Source: JBIOJB01 sp044450465 (GTDB lineage Bacteria; Chloroflexota; Dormibacteria; Dormibacterales; Dormibacteraceae). From it: a stretch of DNA of 36,716 nt. Of the stretch, positions 24,650 through 32,025 are shown in pieces. Each line of letters opens with the position of its first letter. Positions within the stretch are counted from its first letter, which is position 1. Position numbers and translations under genes: made by a program. The stretch lies in contig JBIOJB010000020.1 of assembly GCA_044450465.1 (NCBI GenBank), forward strand, positions 1 to 36,716. Reading direction: 5' to 3'. The notes under the pieces are model-generated. The model was not told the DNA's origin. It made no database searches and saw only the letters and a list, made by a program, of their open reading frames with translations.

Positions 24650-24678
24650 ATCCTACGCGAGGGGCCACGGGCGTGCAA
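24650..24678 (-). promoter_or_regulatory. Candidate promoter of the flp-tad operon
   Basis: Minus strand: TTGCAC (24678-24673), 17-base spacer, TAGGAT (24655-24650). Start near 24643, giving a leader of about 93 bases that can fold two small hairpins (24610-24626 and 24580-24596). The gap 24563-24782 otherwise holds nothing I recognise. Confidence 0.4.
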
Positions 24679-24767
24679 AGGTCGTCTGTCACCTTCCCAA
24701 ACCGCCTTCTGGCGCCCGCCGACATGACATTTGGGGTCAGAAAGGATAGCCGGGAGGGGCGCCCTGC

Positions 24768-24773
24768 TAGATT
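24768..24773 (+). promoter_or_regulatory. Possible -10 box (TAGATT) close to a start codon
   Basis: Nine bases before ATG 24783; no Shine-Dalgarno is present. Part of the TAGNNT pattern. Confidence 0.3.
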
Positions 24774-24782
24774 TCGCCGGGC

Positions 24783-25505
24783 ATGACCTCGCCCGGCACA
24801 ACCGAAAAGGCGCCAACGCGCGACTCGGCTTACTGGCGGGACCTGGTCTTCAGCCGGCTCCTGCCGGCCCTCTTCTTCAGCGTCTTTCTCGCCCGACAGC
24901 TTCTGTTCTTGGCTGCCGGGCTCGGCTCTCTCAGACAGCCCACCGACTATCTGTTCGCGCTCCAGCAGCTCCTCGCATTGGCCTATTTCACGATGCTCGT
25001 CGTTCTGTACAGCACCCGGCTGCCCAAGCGCGGCACCGACCAGCGCCTGGCCGTCATCTTCATCGCCTTCACCGGCACCTTCTCGGCCATCGCGGCAGGC
25101 TTTCTGCCCGGGGGCACCCGCCGGGATGGCCTGGTCCTGCTGGCGGACGTCCTCGCCACGATCGGCCTCGCTTACTCGGTCTGGGGCCTGGCTTACCTGC
25201 GCCGCTCTTTCTCGATCATGCCGGAGGCCAGACGGCTGGTCACCGGCGGTCCGTACTCCCTTAGCCGCCACCCTGTCTACCTCGGCGAGGTGATCACAGC
25301 AGTGGGGATCAACCTCGCGACCGCCGGATGGCTCAACGCCCTGGCGGTGGCCTATTTCGTGACCTGCGAGCTCCTTCGCATCCGCTGGGAGGAGCGGGTT
25401 CTGACCAGGACCTTCCCCCAGGAATACCCGACTTATGCTGCGCGTGTCTCCCGTTACTTCCCCAACCTGTTCAAGACCCGGGGGTCCAGACGTGAAGCTC
25501 GCTGA
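24783..25505 (+). CDS. Isoprenylcysteine carboxyl methyltransferase (ICMT)/PEMT-like membrane methyltransferase
   Basis: 240 aa, about six hydrophobic helices. C-terminal methyltransferase motif GPYSLSRHPVYLGEV (about 159-173) followed by LLRIRWEERVLTRTFPQEYPTYAARVSRYFP, the SAM-binding signature of the ICMT/phospholipid methyltransferase group. Bacteria lack prenylated CaaX proteins, so the substrate is unknown, possibly a lipid or small molecule. ATG at 24783, no ribosome binding site; TAGATT lies 9 bases upstream. Overlaps the next gene by 14 bases. Confidence 0.85.
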   Translation: MTSPGTTEKAPTRDSAYWRDLVFSRLLPALFFSVFLARQLLFLAAGLGSLRQPTDYLFALQQLLALAYFTMLVVLYSTRLPKRGTDQRLAVIFIAFTGTFSAIAAGFLPGGTRRDGLVLLADVLATIGLAYSVWGLAYLRRSFSIMPEARRLVTGGPYSLSRHPVYLGEVITAVGINLATAGWLNALAVAYFVTCELLRIRWEERVLTRTFPQEYPTYAARVSRYFPNLFKTRGSRREAR

Positions 25506-26970
25506 ACGTCTAGGCGCGCGGACCCTGCTGCTCGGCGGAGTCATGATCGTCAGCTTCTTCCTGTTCACTTCAAGCGAGCAGGACCCCGATTTCTGGTGGC
25601 ACCTCCGAGTGGGACGCTGGATGGTGGAGAGCGGACGCCTTCCGTCGGTCGACCTGTTCACCTTCACCGTGCCCGACCACGTTTGGACGGATCACGAGTA
25701 CCTGACCGAGATCCTGATGTGGCTCACCTACAGCTCCGCGGGACTCGCGGCCCTCTGCATCGCCTTCGGCGTCATCACATGGCTCGGTTTCTGGCTGATC
25801 TACCGGCAGGTCCGGCAACAGCCCTTCGTGGTCGTGGGGGTCGGTCTTGCCCTCGGAGCCATCGCCGGGTCTCCGATCTGGGGGCCCAGGGCGCAGATGA
25901 TCACCTTCGCCCTGAGCTGTGTCGAGCTCTACTGGATTCAGGGCTATCTCAGCGGCCGCAGCAGGGCCATCAACTTCTTCCCGCTCCTGATGGTGCTCTG
26001 GGCCAACCTCCACGGCGGCTGGGTCATCGGGTTCGCCTGGCTTGGCGTCGCGCTCGGGGCCGAGCTTGTGGGCTGGCTCTGGGATCGCAAGAATGTGGCC
26101 CACTGGATGCACGCCCGCAGGCTCTTCATAGTCACAGTTGCCTCGGTGGTCGCCGTGGCCGCAACGCCGCACTTCTTGAGCCTCTATCCGTACCCGTTTC
26201 AGACCGAGGGGAGCGTCGCTCAGCAGCAGCTCATCGTGGAGTGGTTCTCGCCGGACTTCCACCTTGCCTACCTGCGCCCGTTCGAGGCGATGGTCCTCCT
26301 CGCCGTCGTCGGTTTCGCAATTCGCCGCCCAAGCCTGTACGAGCTGCTGCTGACGTTGCTCGCCCTGGCGCTTGCGCTCCAGTCCGTCCGCAACATCGCG
26401 CTTTTCGTCGCTGCGGTCACCCCGGTCCTGATCAACACCTACTCGGCCGCATGGAAGGAGCTCTCGAAGCTGCGCAACTGGCGCCTCGACGTCCCTCCTC
26501 GGCCGCTTTTCGCGCCGATCACCGCTCTCGTCCTGGTTGTCTTCCTCGGCGCGACGGCCCTGAGGGTCGCCGATGCCATCAGCCCCTCGCGGCAGCAGAG
26601 CCTCGACGCCAGCACATACCCAGTCGGAGCCGCGGACTGGCTCGCTGCCCACCCCGGGGTCGGAACCCGGATGTACAACCAGTACGGCTGGGGTGGGTAC
26701 CTGGCCTACCGGTTCTATCCGCAACCCACGCGGAAGGTCTTCATCTTCGGCGAAGCCGCCCTGATGGGTGATCAGCTGCTGAACCAGTACGAAAACGTGC
26801 AGACGCTGCGCTCAAACTGGAAGGCGATCCTCGACCAGTACAAGATCGACTACATCGTCTACAACCGCGGCGAGGCGCTGGCCAATGTACTCGCCACCCA
26901 ACCCGAGTGGAAGCTGGTCTACGAGGACTCGGTCGCCGTCATCTACGTGCGGTCCTCGCCGCCGGCCTGA
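25492..26970 (+). CDS. GT-C-like polytopic membrane protein, function unknown
   Basis: About 492 aa with some ten TM helices and a soluble C-terminal tail (about 375-492). Near the N-terminus it has SSEQDPDFWWHLRVGRWMVESGRLPSVDLFTFT and VWTDHEYLTEILMW: an acidic first loop between TM1 and TM2, as in lipid-linked-sugar glycosyltransferases of GT-C fold. The tail has AADWLAAHPGVGTRMYNQYGWGGYLAYRF, a pattern often seen at the end of such proteins. GTG start at 25492 overlaps the methyltransferase end; an earlier frame start at 25435 is less likely. Sugar and acceptor unknown. Confidence 0.75.
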   Translation: MKLAERLGARTLLLGGVMIVSFFLFTSSEQDPDFWWHLRVGRWMVESGRLPSVDLFTFTVPDHVWTDHEYLTEILMWLTYSSAGLAALCIAFGVITWLGFWLIYRQVRQQPFVVVGVGLALGAIAGSPIWGPRAQMITFALSCVELYWIQGYLSGRSRAINFFPLLMVLWANLHGGWVIGFAWLGVALGAELVGWLWDRKNVAHWMHARRLFIVTVASVVAVAATPHFLSLYPYPFQTEGSVAQQQLIVEWFSPDFHLAYLRPFEAMVLLAVVGFAIRRPSLYELLLTLLALALALQSVRNIALFVAAVTPVLINTYSAAWKELSKLRNWRLDVPPRPLFAPITALVLVVFLGATALRVADAISPSRQQSLDASTYPVGAADWLAAHPGVGTRMYNQYGWGGYLAYRFYPQPTRKVFIFGEAALMGDQLLNQYENVQTLRSNWKAILDQYKIDYIVYNRGEALANVLATQPEWKLVYEDSVAVIYVRSSPPA

Positions 26971-26993
26971 CCGGCTCGTGGACTGCAAAAAAG

Positions 26994-28601
26994 CTAGTAG
27001 ATCCGCCAGATCTTGAACCGCGGGCTGTCATATGCCGGTGGGCCTAGAGCCTGTGGCGGGGCCGTCGGGAGGTCGGCCGTCCACACGACGTAACGGATCT
27101 GGTTGGCCTGAAGGAACTGAGCGATGTCGTCCTTCCCGGTCAGCACCTCGAAGGCCGTCTGAGTCTTGGCGGCGTAGTTGTAGGTCTCGTCGTAGTGGCC
27201 GACGTACACGGTGTCGGGCGTGTAGGCCGGTATGTAGAGGCCCACACCGGGCATCGAGAGGACTCGCCCGGCGGGCTGCCGGCCGAGCCAGGTGAGGCCG
27301 TCGAACTCGGCGGTGGTGACCGTGTACTGCGGCTGGCCGGCGACGGCGAGCGGGGCCAGCACGAGAAACGCCGTGCCGACCGTTGAGAACGCTACATATG
27401 AGAAAGGAATGAGCGCTTTGGCCCGTGCGCTTCGCAGTCGGGGCAGCACCGCCCCATACATGCCCTGCGCCCCGAGCACCACCAGGGGAAGGTAGATGCC
27501 GTCGAGGAAACGGCGGCGGAGGTCCCCCGCCGGGTTGGGAAGATAAAGGATGGCGGCGAGGAGAAGTAGCCAGGCCACAAGAAACAGGTCTTCACGCGTG
27601 CGGCGTCGGAGCGCGCCGGGAATTCCGATCAGCGCCAGCAGCAGCTGCGGGGCGAGGGCGAACAAAAGGCTGATTGTCTCGGGCGGCAGGGCGTTCTTGG
27701 AGTGGAACGTCCAGCGCTGAACCTCTGGGTTGCCGATGAACGCGACATACGAATAAAGGATGTAGGGCGCCGGGATGGCAAAGGCGAGCGCGGCGGCGAT
27801 CCAGCCCCGCCTGGAAGCCGGTCTCAGGACCAGCGCGAGCGCGGTGGCGCCACCCATGAGGATCGGCATCTGTGGATGGATCGAGGCCTGGCCAAGCCAG
27901 GCGAGCCCGGCCAGCACGGCCAGCCAGAGGCTGCCCCGCCCGATCGCCTTGAGGGTGAGCGCGACCCCGAGCGCGGCGAACACCCCCGACCAGGCGAAAT
28001 GCGGCAGGGCGAGCACCGAGTAGAAGGCGGTCAGCTCCGGCATACGCCAGTCGAGGGTGTCTGTCGTGTTGCCGAAGACCACGGGGTGGCCCAGGGCCTG
28101 GATCACGTAGCCCAGCCCCAGGCCCAGCGCGCAGAAGAAGAAGGCGAACCGGCGCGCCGGCCGGCTCGGGATGAAATGACAGATGAATAGCCAGGCGGCG
28201 GCCATCAGGGCGAAGGCGGCACCCACCCGAGCGAGGTGGAAGGTGGCGATCAGGGGCAGGTTGAGAAGCGCCGAAAGGTGCCCCAGCGCGATCCAGAACA
28301 GGAAGAGGTAAGCGCCCGGGCTGGCTTCGGTCGTGTACCGGTTCTCCCAGGACCAGGATCCTTCCCAGCCCTGACGCATCTTCGCTAGGTAGGTGTTGGC
28401 ATCGTCCCCCAGGTAGAAGAAGCCCATGAACACGTGGCCCTGCGGCTGGACGGCATACGCATACAGGTAGGGCACCGCGGTGATGACGGCCAGGACGAGA
28501 CCCATCACGGCTGGGAGCGTCCAGCCCCCAGCCCGCCACCCCTGCCCAAGGCGCCGAAGCATGCCGGGACCGCCGGACGCGGGCAGGCCCTGCTCGGTCA
28601 C
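26994..28601 (-). CDS. Large polytopic membrane protein (GT-C-like), function unknown
   Basis: 535 aa, about eleven hydrophobic helices and a soluble C-terminal part (about 435-535). The first outside loop contains GFFYLGDDANTYLAKMRQGWEGSWSWENRYT, with a DD pair like the donor-binding acid of GT-C enzymes, and an aromatic-rich segment follows. The tail includes LTWLGRQPAGRVLSMPGVGLYIPAY and YVGHYDETYNY. Its GTG start overlaps the stop of the preceding GT2 gene as GTGA, so it belongs to the wecG-like/GT2/GT2 operon and may use the polyprenyl-phosphate sugars these make. Ends 23 bases from the converging gene at 26970. Confidence 0.78.
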   Translation of the reverse strand: MTEQGLPASGGPGMLRRLGQGWRAGGWTLPAVMGLVLAVITAVPYLYAYAVQPQGHVFMGFFYLGDDANTYLAKMRQGWEGSWSWENRYTTEASPGAYLFLFWIALGHLSALLNLPLIATFHLARVGAAFALMAAAWLFICHFIPSRPARRFAFFFCALGLGLGYVIQALGHPVVFGNTTDTLDWRMPELTAFYSVLALPHFAWSGVFAALGVALTLKAIGRGSLWLAVLAGLAWLGQASIHPQMPILMGGATALALVLRPASRRGWIAAALAFAIPAPYILYSYVAFIGNPEVQRWTFHSKNALPPETISLLFALAPQLLLALIGIPGALRRRTREDLFLVAWLLLLAAILYLPNPAGDLRRRFLDGIYLPLVVLGAQGMYGAVLPRLRSARAKALIPFSYVAFSTVGTAFLVLAPLAVAGQPQYTVTTAEFDGLTWLGRQPAGRVLSMPGVGLYIPAYTPDTVYVGHYDETYNYAAKTQTAFEVLTGKDDIAQFLQANQIRYVVWTADLPTAPPQALGPPAYDSPRFKIWRIY

Positions 28602-29335
28602 CGGCCCAGGCTGAGGCGGAGCACGGTCACCAGTGCGCGCCGGATCTCGCCCCGTGAAACCTTTGACGCGCCGGCGAGCCTTTCCTCAAATCGAATCGGG
28701 ACCTCGACGACCGGGAACCCAAGCCGGCTCGCCCGGTGCACCATCTCGATCTGAAACGAATAACCCTGCGACACGACCTCGTCGAGCCCGATCCTCGACA
28801 GGAGCTCCCGCGTGTAGCAGCGAAAGCCCGACGTACTGTCGCGCGTCCGCAAGCCCAGCAGCATGCGGCAATACACGTTCGCCCCCCAGGACAGCAAGCG
28901 GCGGCGGGTCGACCAGCCCACGATCTCGCCGCCCGGTATGTAGCGCGACCCGATGGCCAGGCCGCCAACCCGACGCGCCGCGTCGACGATGGCAGCCAGG
29001 TTGCCGGCAAGGTGCGAACCGTCGGCATCCATCTCCACGAACAACGCCGAACCCTCCGCCAACCCGGCGCGAAAAGCATCTTCATATGCGCTGCCAAGGC
29101 CAAGCTTGCGAGGCCTGTGGAGCACCCTGACGCCCGCATCCCCCGCCGCGAGCCGGTCGGCGATGGCACCGGTCCCATCCGGCGAGGCGTCGTCGACGAC
29201 GAGCACGTCATGCCCAAGCGCTCGCACCCCGGCCACGATGTGCTCGATGTTCTGACTCTCGTTGTATGTGGGCAGGACCACCAGCACCTCGGTCGGGGGC
29301 GAGGTCCTGGAAGCCAGACTGTTGCGTTCGCTCAA
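28598..29335 (-). CDS. GT2 polyprenol-monophosphomannose synthase-like glycosyltransferase
   Basis: 245 aa, no TM. GT-A fold: VLVVLPTYNESQNI (17-30), VVDDASPDGT (46-55), DxD in VEMDADGSH (Asp103/Asp105), then GLAIGSRYIPGG and TRDSTSGFRCYTRELL typical of DPM1/Ppm1 enzymes that make polyprenyl-phosphate-mannose. TTG start overlaps the stop of the upstream GT2 gene as TTGA. Its product would be a donor for GT87 or GT-C enzymes such as those encoded in this window. Confidence 0.88.
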   Translation of the reverse strand: MSERNSLASRTSPPTEVLVVLPTYNESQNIEHIVAGVRALGHDVLVVDDASPDGTGAIADRLAAGDAGVRVLHRPRKLGLGSAYEDAFRAGLAEGSALFVEMDADGSHLAGNLAAIVDAARRVGGLAIGSRYIPGGEIVGWSTRRRLLSWGANVYCRMLLGLRTRDSTSGFRCYTRELLSRIGLDEVVSQGYSFQIEMVHRASRLGFPVVEVPIRFEERLAGASKVSRGEIRRALVTVLRLSLGR

Positions 29336-30057
29336 CCGCGGAATCTCACGCTCACAACGTGCTTAAGCATGTCCATGGAGCTGCGTACTGCGCTCACTTT
29401 GGTCGGCGCCGAGTTGCGCCACACGACGGGCACTTCGGCGATCTTCACCCCGTTCCTTCGGGCGTAATACAGAACCTCCGGGTCGTAGCCGAACCCATTA
29501 GTGCTCAGGGCCGCAAAGGCCTGGCGCCCCACGTCGGCGCGGAAGAGCTTGAATCCGCACTGCGTGTCCCAGATGCCCGGAAGCAGCACCAGCTGGACGA
29601 TGAGGTTGAAGACCTTCCCCATCAGCACCCGGTAGAAGGGCTGTGCAATCTCAACCCGCGACCCTTTGACCGCCCTCGACGCAATGGCCACCCCAGCTCC
29701 CCCCTCCAGCGCTGCGCGCAGTTTCTCGAGCTCTTCGATCGGAGTCGAAAGGTCTGCGTCCGTGACCAGGATCTCCTCTCCGCGTGTCACGCTCACGCCC
29801 AGCGCCAGCGCCCTGCCCTTGCCGCGGTTTTGGGGCAGCCCTTCGACCCGAACCCGCGGGTTTCGCTCGGCGGCGGCCTCCATGATCATCCGGGTGCCGT
29901 CCCGGCTTCCGTCATCGACGAGCACGAGCTCGTAGGAGGCGTGCCTTGCCTCTAGATAGCCCTCAATGCGATCAAGGGTGCGCGGCAGCCGCTGCTCCTC
30001 GTTGAAGCATGGGATGACAATGCTGAGCTTCGGTGTGGGACCGGCCTGACCCGCCAC
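29332..30057 (-). CDS. GT2 polyprenyl-phosphate glucosyltransferase-like (ALG5-like)
   Basis: 241 aa. KLSIVIPCFNEEQRL (10-24), VLVDDGSRDGT (45-55), DxD in VTDADLSTP (Asp100/Asp102), and the DTQCGFKLFRADVGRQAF block shared by ALG5-like dolichyl-phosphate glucosyltransferases. GTG start, 25 bases after the WecG-like gene. With the following synthase it would give two lipid-phosphate sugar donors. Sugar specificity not proven. Confidence 0.85.
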   Translation of the reverse strand: MAGQAGPTPKLSIVIPCFNEEQRLPRTLDRIEGYLEARHASYELVLVDDGSRDGTRMIMEAAAERNPRVRVEGLPQNRGKGRALALGVSVTRGEEILVTDADLSTPIEELEKLRAALEGGAGVAIASRAVKGSRVEIAQPFYRVLMGKVFNLIVQLVLLPGIWDTQCGFKLFRADVGRQAFAALSTNGFGYDPEVLYYARRNGVKIAEVPVVWRNSAPTKVSAVRSSMDMLKHVVSVRFRG

Positions 30058-30082
30058 GGCTCGCCATCATAGGTGGCCGGCT

Positions 30083-30803
30083 TTATGGACCGGCGCGCAG
30101 CACCCTGACGACGTATCCCGGAAGCACGGCCATCCGGCGGATCCGCCACGGCTGGTGGCCTAGGCGGTACAGCCACTCAAGGCCCGAGCGCCTCATCCAT
30201 GCCGGAGCCCTGCGCACCCGTCCGGTCAGGTAGTCGAAGGCCCCGCCCACCCCGACGGCGACACCGACCCCGAGACGATCGGACAGCCGGTCGATCCACA
30301 ATTCCTGGCTCGGAGCCCCCATACGCGACCAGCAGAACCTGGGCTCGATGCTCGTGGATCAAACGCATCGTCTCCGAGTCGTCTTCAGGTCGCGGCGAGC
30401 CGGGATGCGAGGCGACCTGAAGGCTGGGATGCGCGGCCTTCAGCAGAGTCTCGAGCTCCGCCGCCACACCGTCCGAAGCACCCAGCAGAAACAGGCGGAA
30501 GCCGCGGCGCTCGCACATTTCCGCCAGCCGCGGAACTAGGTCGGTGCCCGTGACCGGTCCTGTCATGACGCAGCCGTGCCGGCGCGCCGCCCACACGATG
30601 CCGGTCCCGTCGGGCAGTGACAGATCCGCGGATTCGAGCACATGCGCGAATCCCTGGTCATGGCGAGCTGTCATCACGAACTCGGGATTGACGGTCACGA
30701 CCAGGTGGTGTTGCCCGGCATCAACCATGGCCTCGATTCGCTCAAGCGCGCCAGCCATGTCGAGGCAGTCCACCCGGACGCCGAGAACCCGCGTCTGGAG
30801 CAC
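30083..30803 (-). pseudogene. WecG/TagA/CpsF-family glycosyltransferase with a one-base frameshift
   Basis: Two frames together make a complete family member of about 239 aa. Frame one (from GTG 30803) covers VLGVRVDCLDMAGALERI, NPEFVMTARHDQGFAHVL, SLPDGTGIVWAARRHG and up to AQVLLVAYG (residue 162). The second frame goes on as APSQELWIDRLSDRL, AVGVGGAFDYLTGRVRRAPAWMRRSGLEWLYRL to the TAA at 30083. The switch is at a run of five G (30320-30316); four G restore one frame. Family members transfer ManNAc or similar to a lipid-linked acceptor (enterobacterial common antigen, wall teichoic acid). The rest shows no decay, so a sequencing error, a recent mutation or slippage are all possible. Confidence 0.88.
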
Positions 30804-30939
30804 TAGTGGCGCGGGAGCCGGCGCGAGCTGGTCCCAATCACGTAAGTGAGCGAACCAGACGGTGATGTCGCCAGGCCACCACCGCTCAAACGATCGCCAG
30901 CCCGAGGGCGAGCCGGGTGACCCCTACCCGCATCACCGA

Positions 30940-30945
30940 TAGCTT
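30940..30945 (+). promoter_or_regulatory. Possible -10 box (TAGCTT)
   Basis: Twelve bases before GTG 30958. Part of the TAGNNT pattern; no clear -35. Confidence 0.25.
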
Positions 30946-30957
30946 AAGGTCCCAGAG

Positions 30958-32025
30958 GTGTCGCACAACTCGAGGCCGCGGACGGTGGCGGTCGACGTCA
31001 ACCCGGCGAGTCGCTCAGCTGTGACGGGAACCGAGATCTTCACCCGAGAGCTGTGCGCGCGTCTGCCGGCCACCGCCCCTGAGATCCGCTGGCGTTTTTA
31101 CGCCTCGCGCCCCTGCCGCGACCTCGGCATCGACGTCACCGTGGCACCCTTTCGCCGGCTCTGGTCGCAGATCCGGCTTCCCGCCGCCATGGCGAGTGCG
31201 CGGCCGGACCTCCTGTTCGTACCCGCGCACGCCATTCCATTCGGATGGCCGGGCCGGACGCTCACCGTGGTGCACGACCTCGCGTTCGAGCGCTGCCCGC
31301 TCGCCTACACGCGCACCAGTCGCACCTACCTGCAGCTGAGCACTCGCCTCGCTGCTCGACGCTGTCCCCTCTTGATCGCGGTGTCCGAGTCGACAAAACG
31401 AGACCTGATCGAGGTGCTAGGGGTACCGGATGAACGAATACGCGTCGTTGCCCTCGGAGTAGCCCCTGCCGGCGCCCCGGCTGCGGCTTCCCGACTGACC
31501 GCGCTCGGCATCGAAGGAAGCTTCGTGTTGCAGGTCGGGCGCATCGAGCCGCGCAAGAATCAGCTCACGGCGCTGGCCGGCGTGGAGCGCCTATCAGGCG
31601 TGACCCTGGTCGTCGCGGGCGCCGTCCACGACGCCGCGATGGCAGAACGTCTGCACGCATCGGGTCGCTGCCGAGTCCTTGGTCCGGTTGACAACCCGAT
31701 GCTGGAGCTGCTGTACCAGCAGGCTCGGGCGGTGGTGGTGCCGAGCCTCTACGAGGGGTTTGGCCTGCCCGTGCTCGAGGCCATGGCGCGCGGCAACGTC
31801 GTGGTGGCCGCGCGCAACTCGTCGCTGCCCGAGGTGGGAGGTGACGCGGCCATGTACTTCGACGACGCCCTCGACGTGGACCAGCTGAGCGCGGCGCTGA
31901 ATCGGGCGCTCACCGATGAGGAGCTTCGAGCGAACCTGGTCCGCGCTGGGCGCGATCGTGCCCGGTCCTTCACATGGTCGAAGACGGCCCAGGGCGTCGC
32001 CGACGTGATCAGAGAGCTGGTCTAG
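30958..32025 (+). CDS. GT4 family glycosyltransferase
   Basis: 355 aa retaining GT-B enzyme. N-terminal acceptor half (VDVNPASRSAVTGTEIFTRELCARL, LTVVHDLAFERCPLAY), then the donor half: VLQVGRIEPRKNQLTAL (about 182-198) and the E-x7-E motif in PSLYEGFGLPVLEAMARGNVVVAARNSSLPEVGGDAAMYFD. GTG start at 30958; a second GTG at about codon 9 is possible. It is a paralogue of the converging GT4 gene and the two 3' ends overlap by 17 bases. Likely cell-surface polysaccharide synthesis. Confidence 0.9.
   Translation: MSHNSRPRTVAVDVNPASRSAVTGTEIFTRELCARLPATAPEIRWRFYASRPCRDLGIDVTVAPFRRLWSQIRLPAAMASARPDLLFVPAHAIPFGWPGRTLTVVHDLAFERCPLAYTRTSRTYLQLSTRLAARRCPLLIAVSESTKRDLIEVLGVPDERIRVVALGVAPAGAPAAASRLTALGIEGSFVLQVGRIEPRKNQLTALAGVERLSGVTLVVAGAVHDAAMAERLHASGRCRVLGPVDNPMLELLYQQARAVVVPSLYEGFGLPVLEAMARGNVVVAARNSSLPEVGGDAAMYFDDALDVDQLSAALNRALTDEELRANLVRAGRDRARSFTWSKTAQGVADVIRELV

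Noticed and set aside
24486..25667. A 393-codon leftward open frame across flp and the ICMT-like gene
   Set aside because: It is antisense to well-supported coding regions; its product is low-complexity Glu/Gly/Arg/Gln-rich, typical of an antisense shadow in G+C-rich DNA.
25570..26724. A 384-codon leftward frame opposite the GT-C-like gene
   Set aside because: Acidic and Arg-rich shadow without motifs; the plus strand has a consistent transmembrane pattern.
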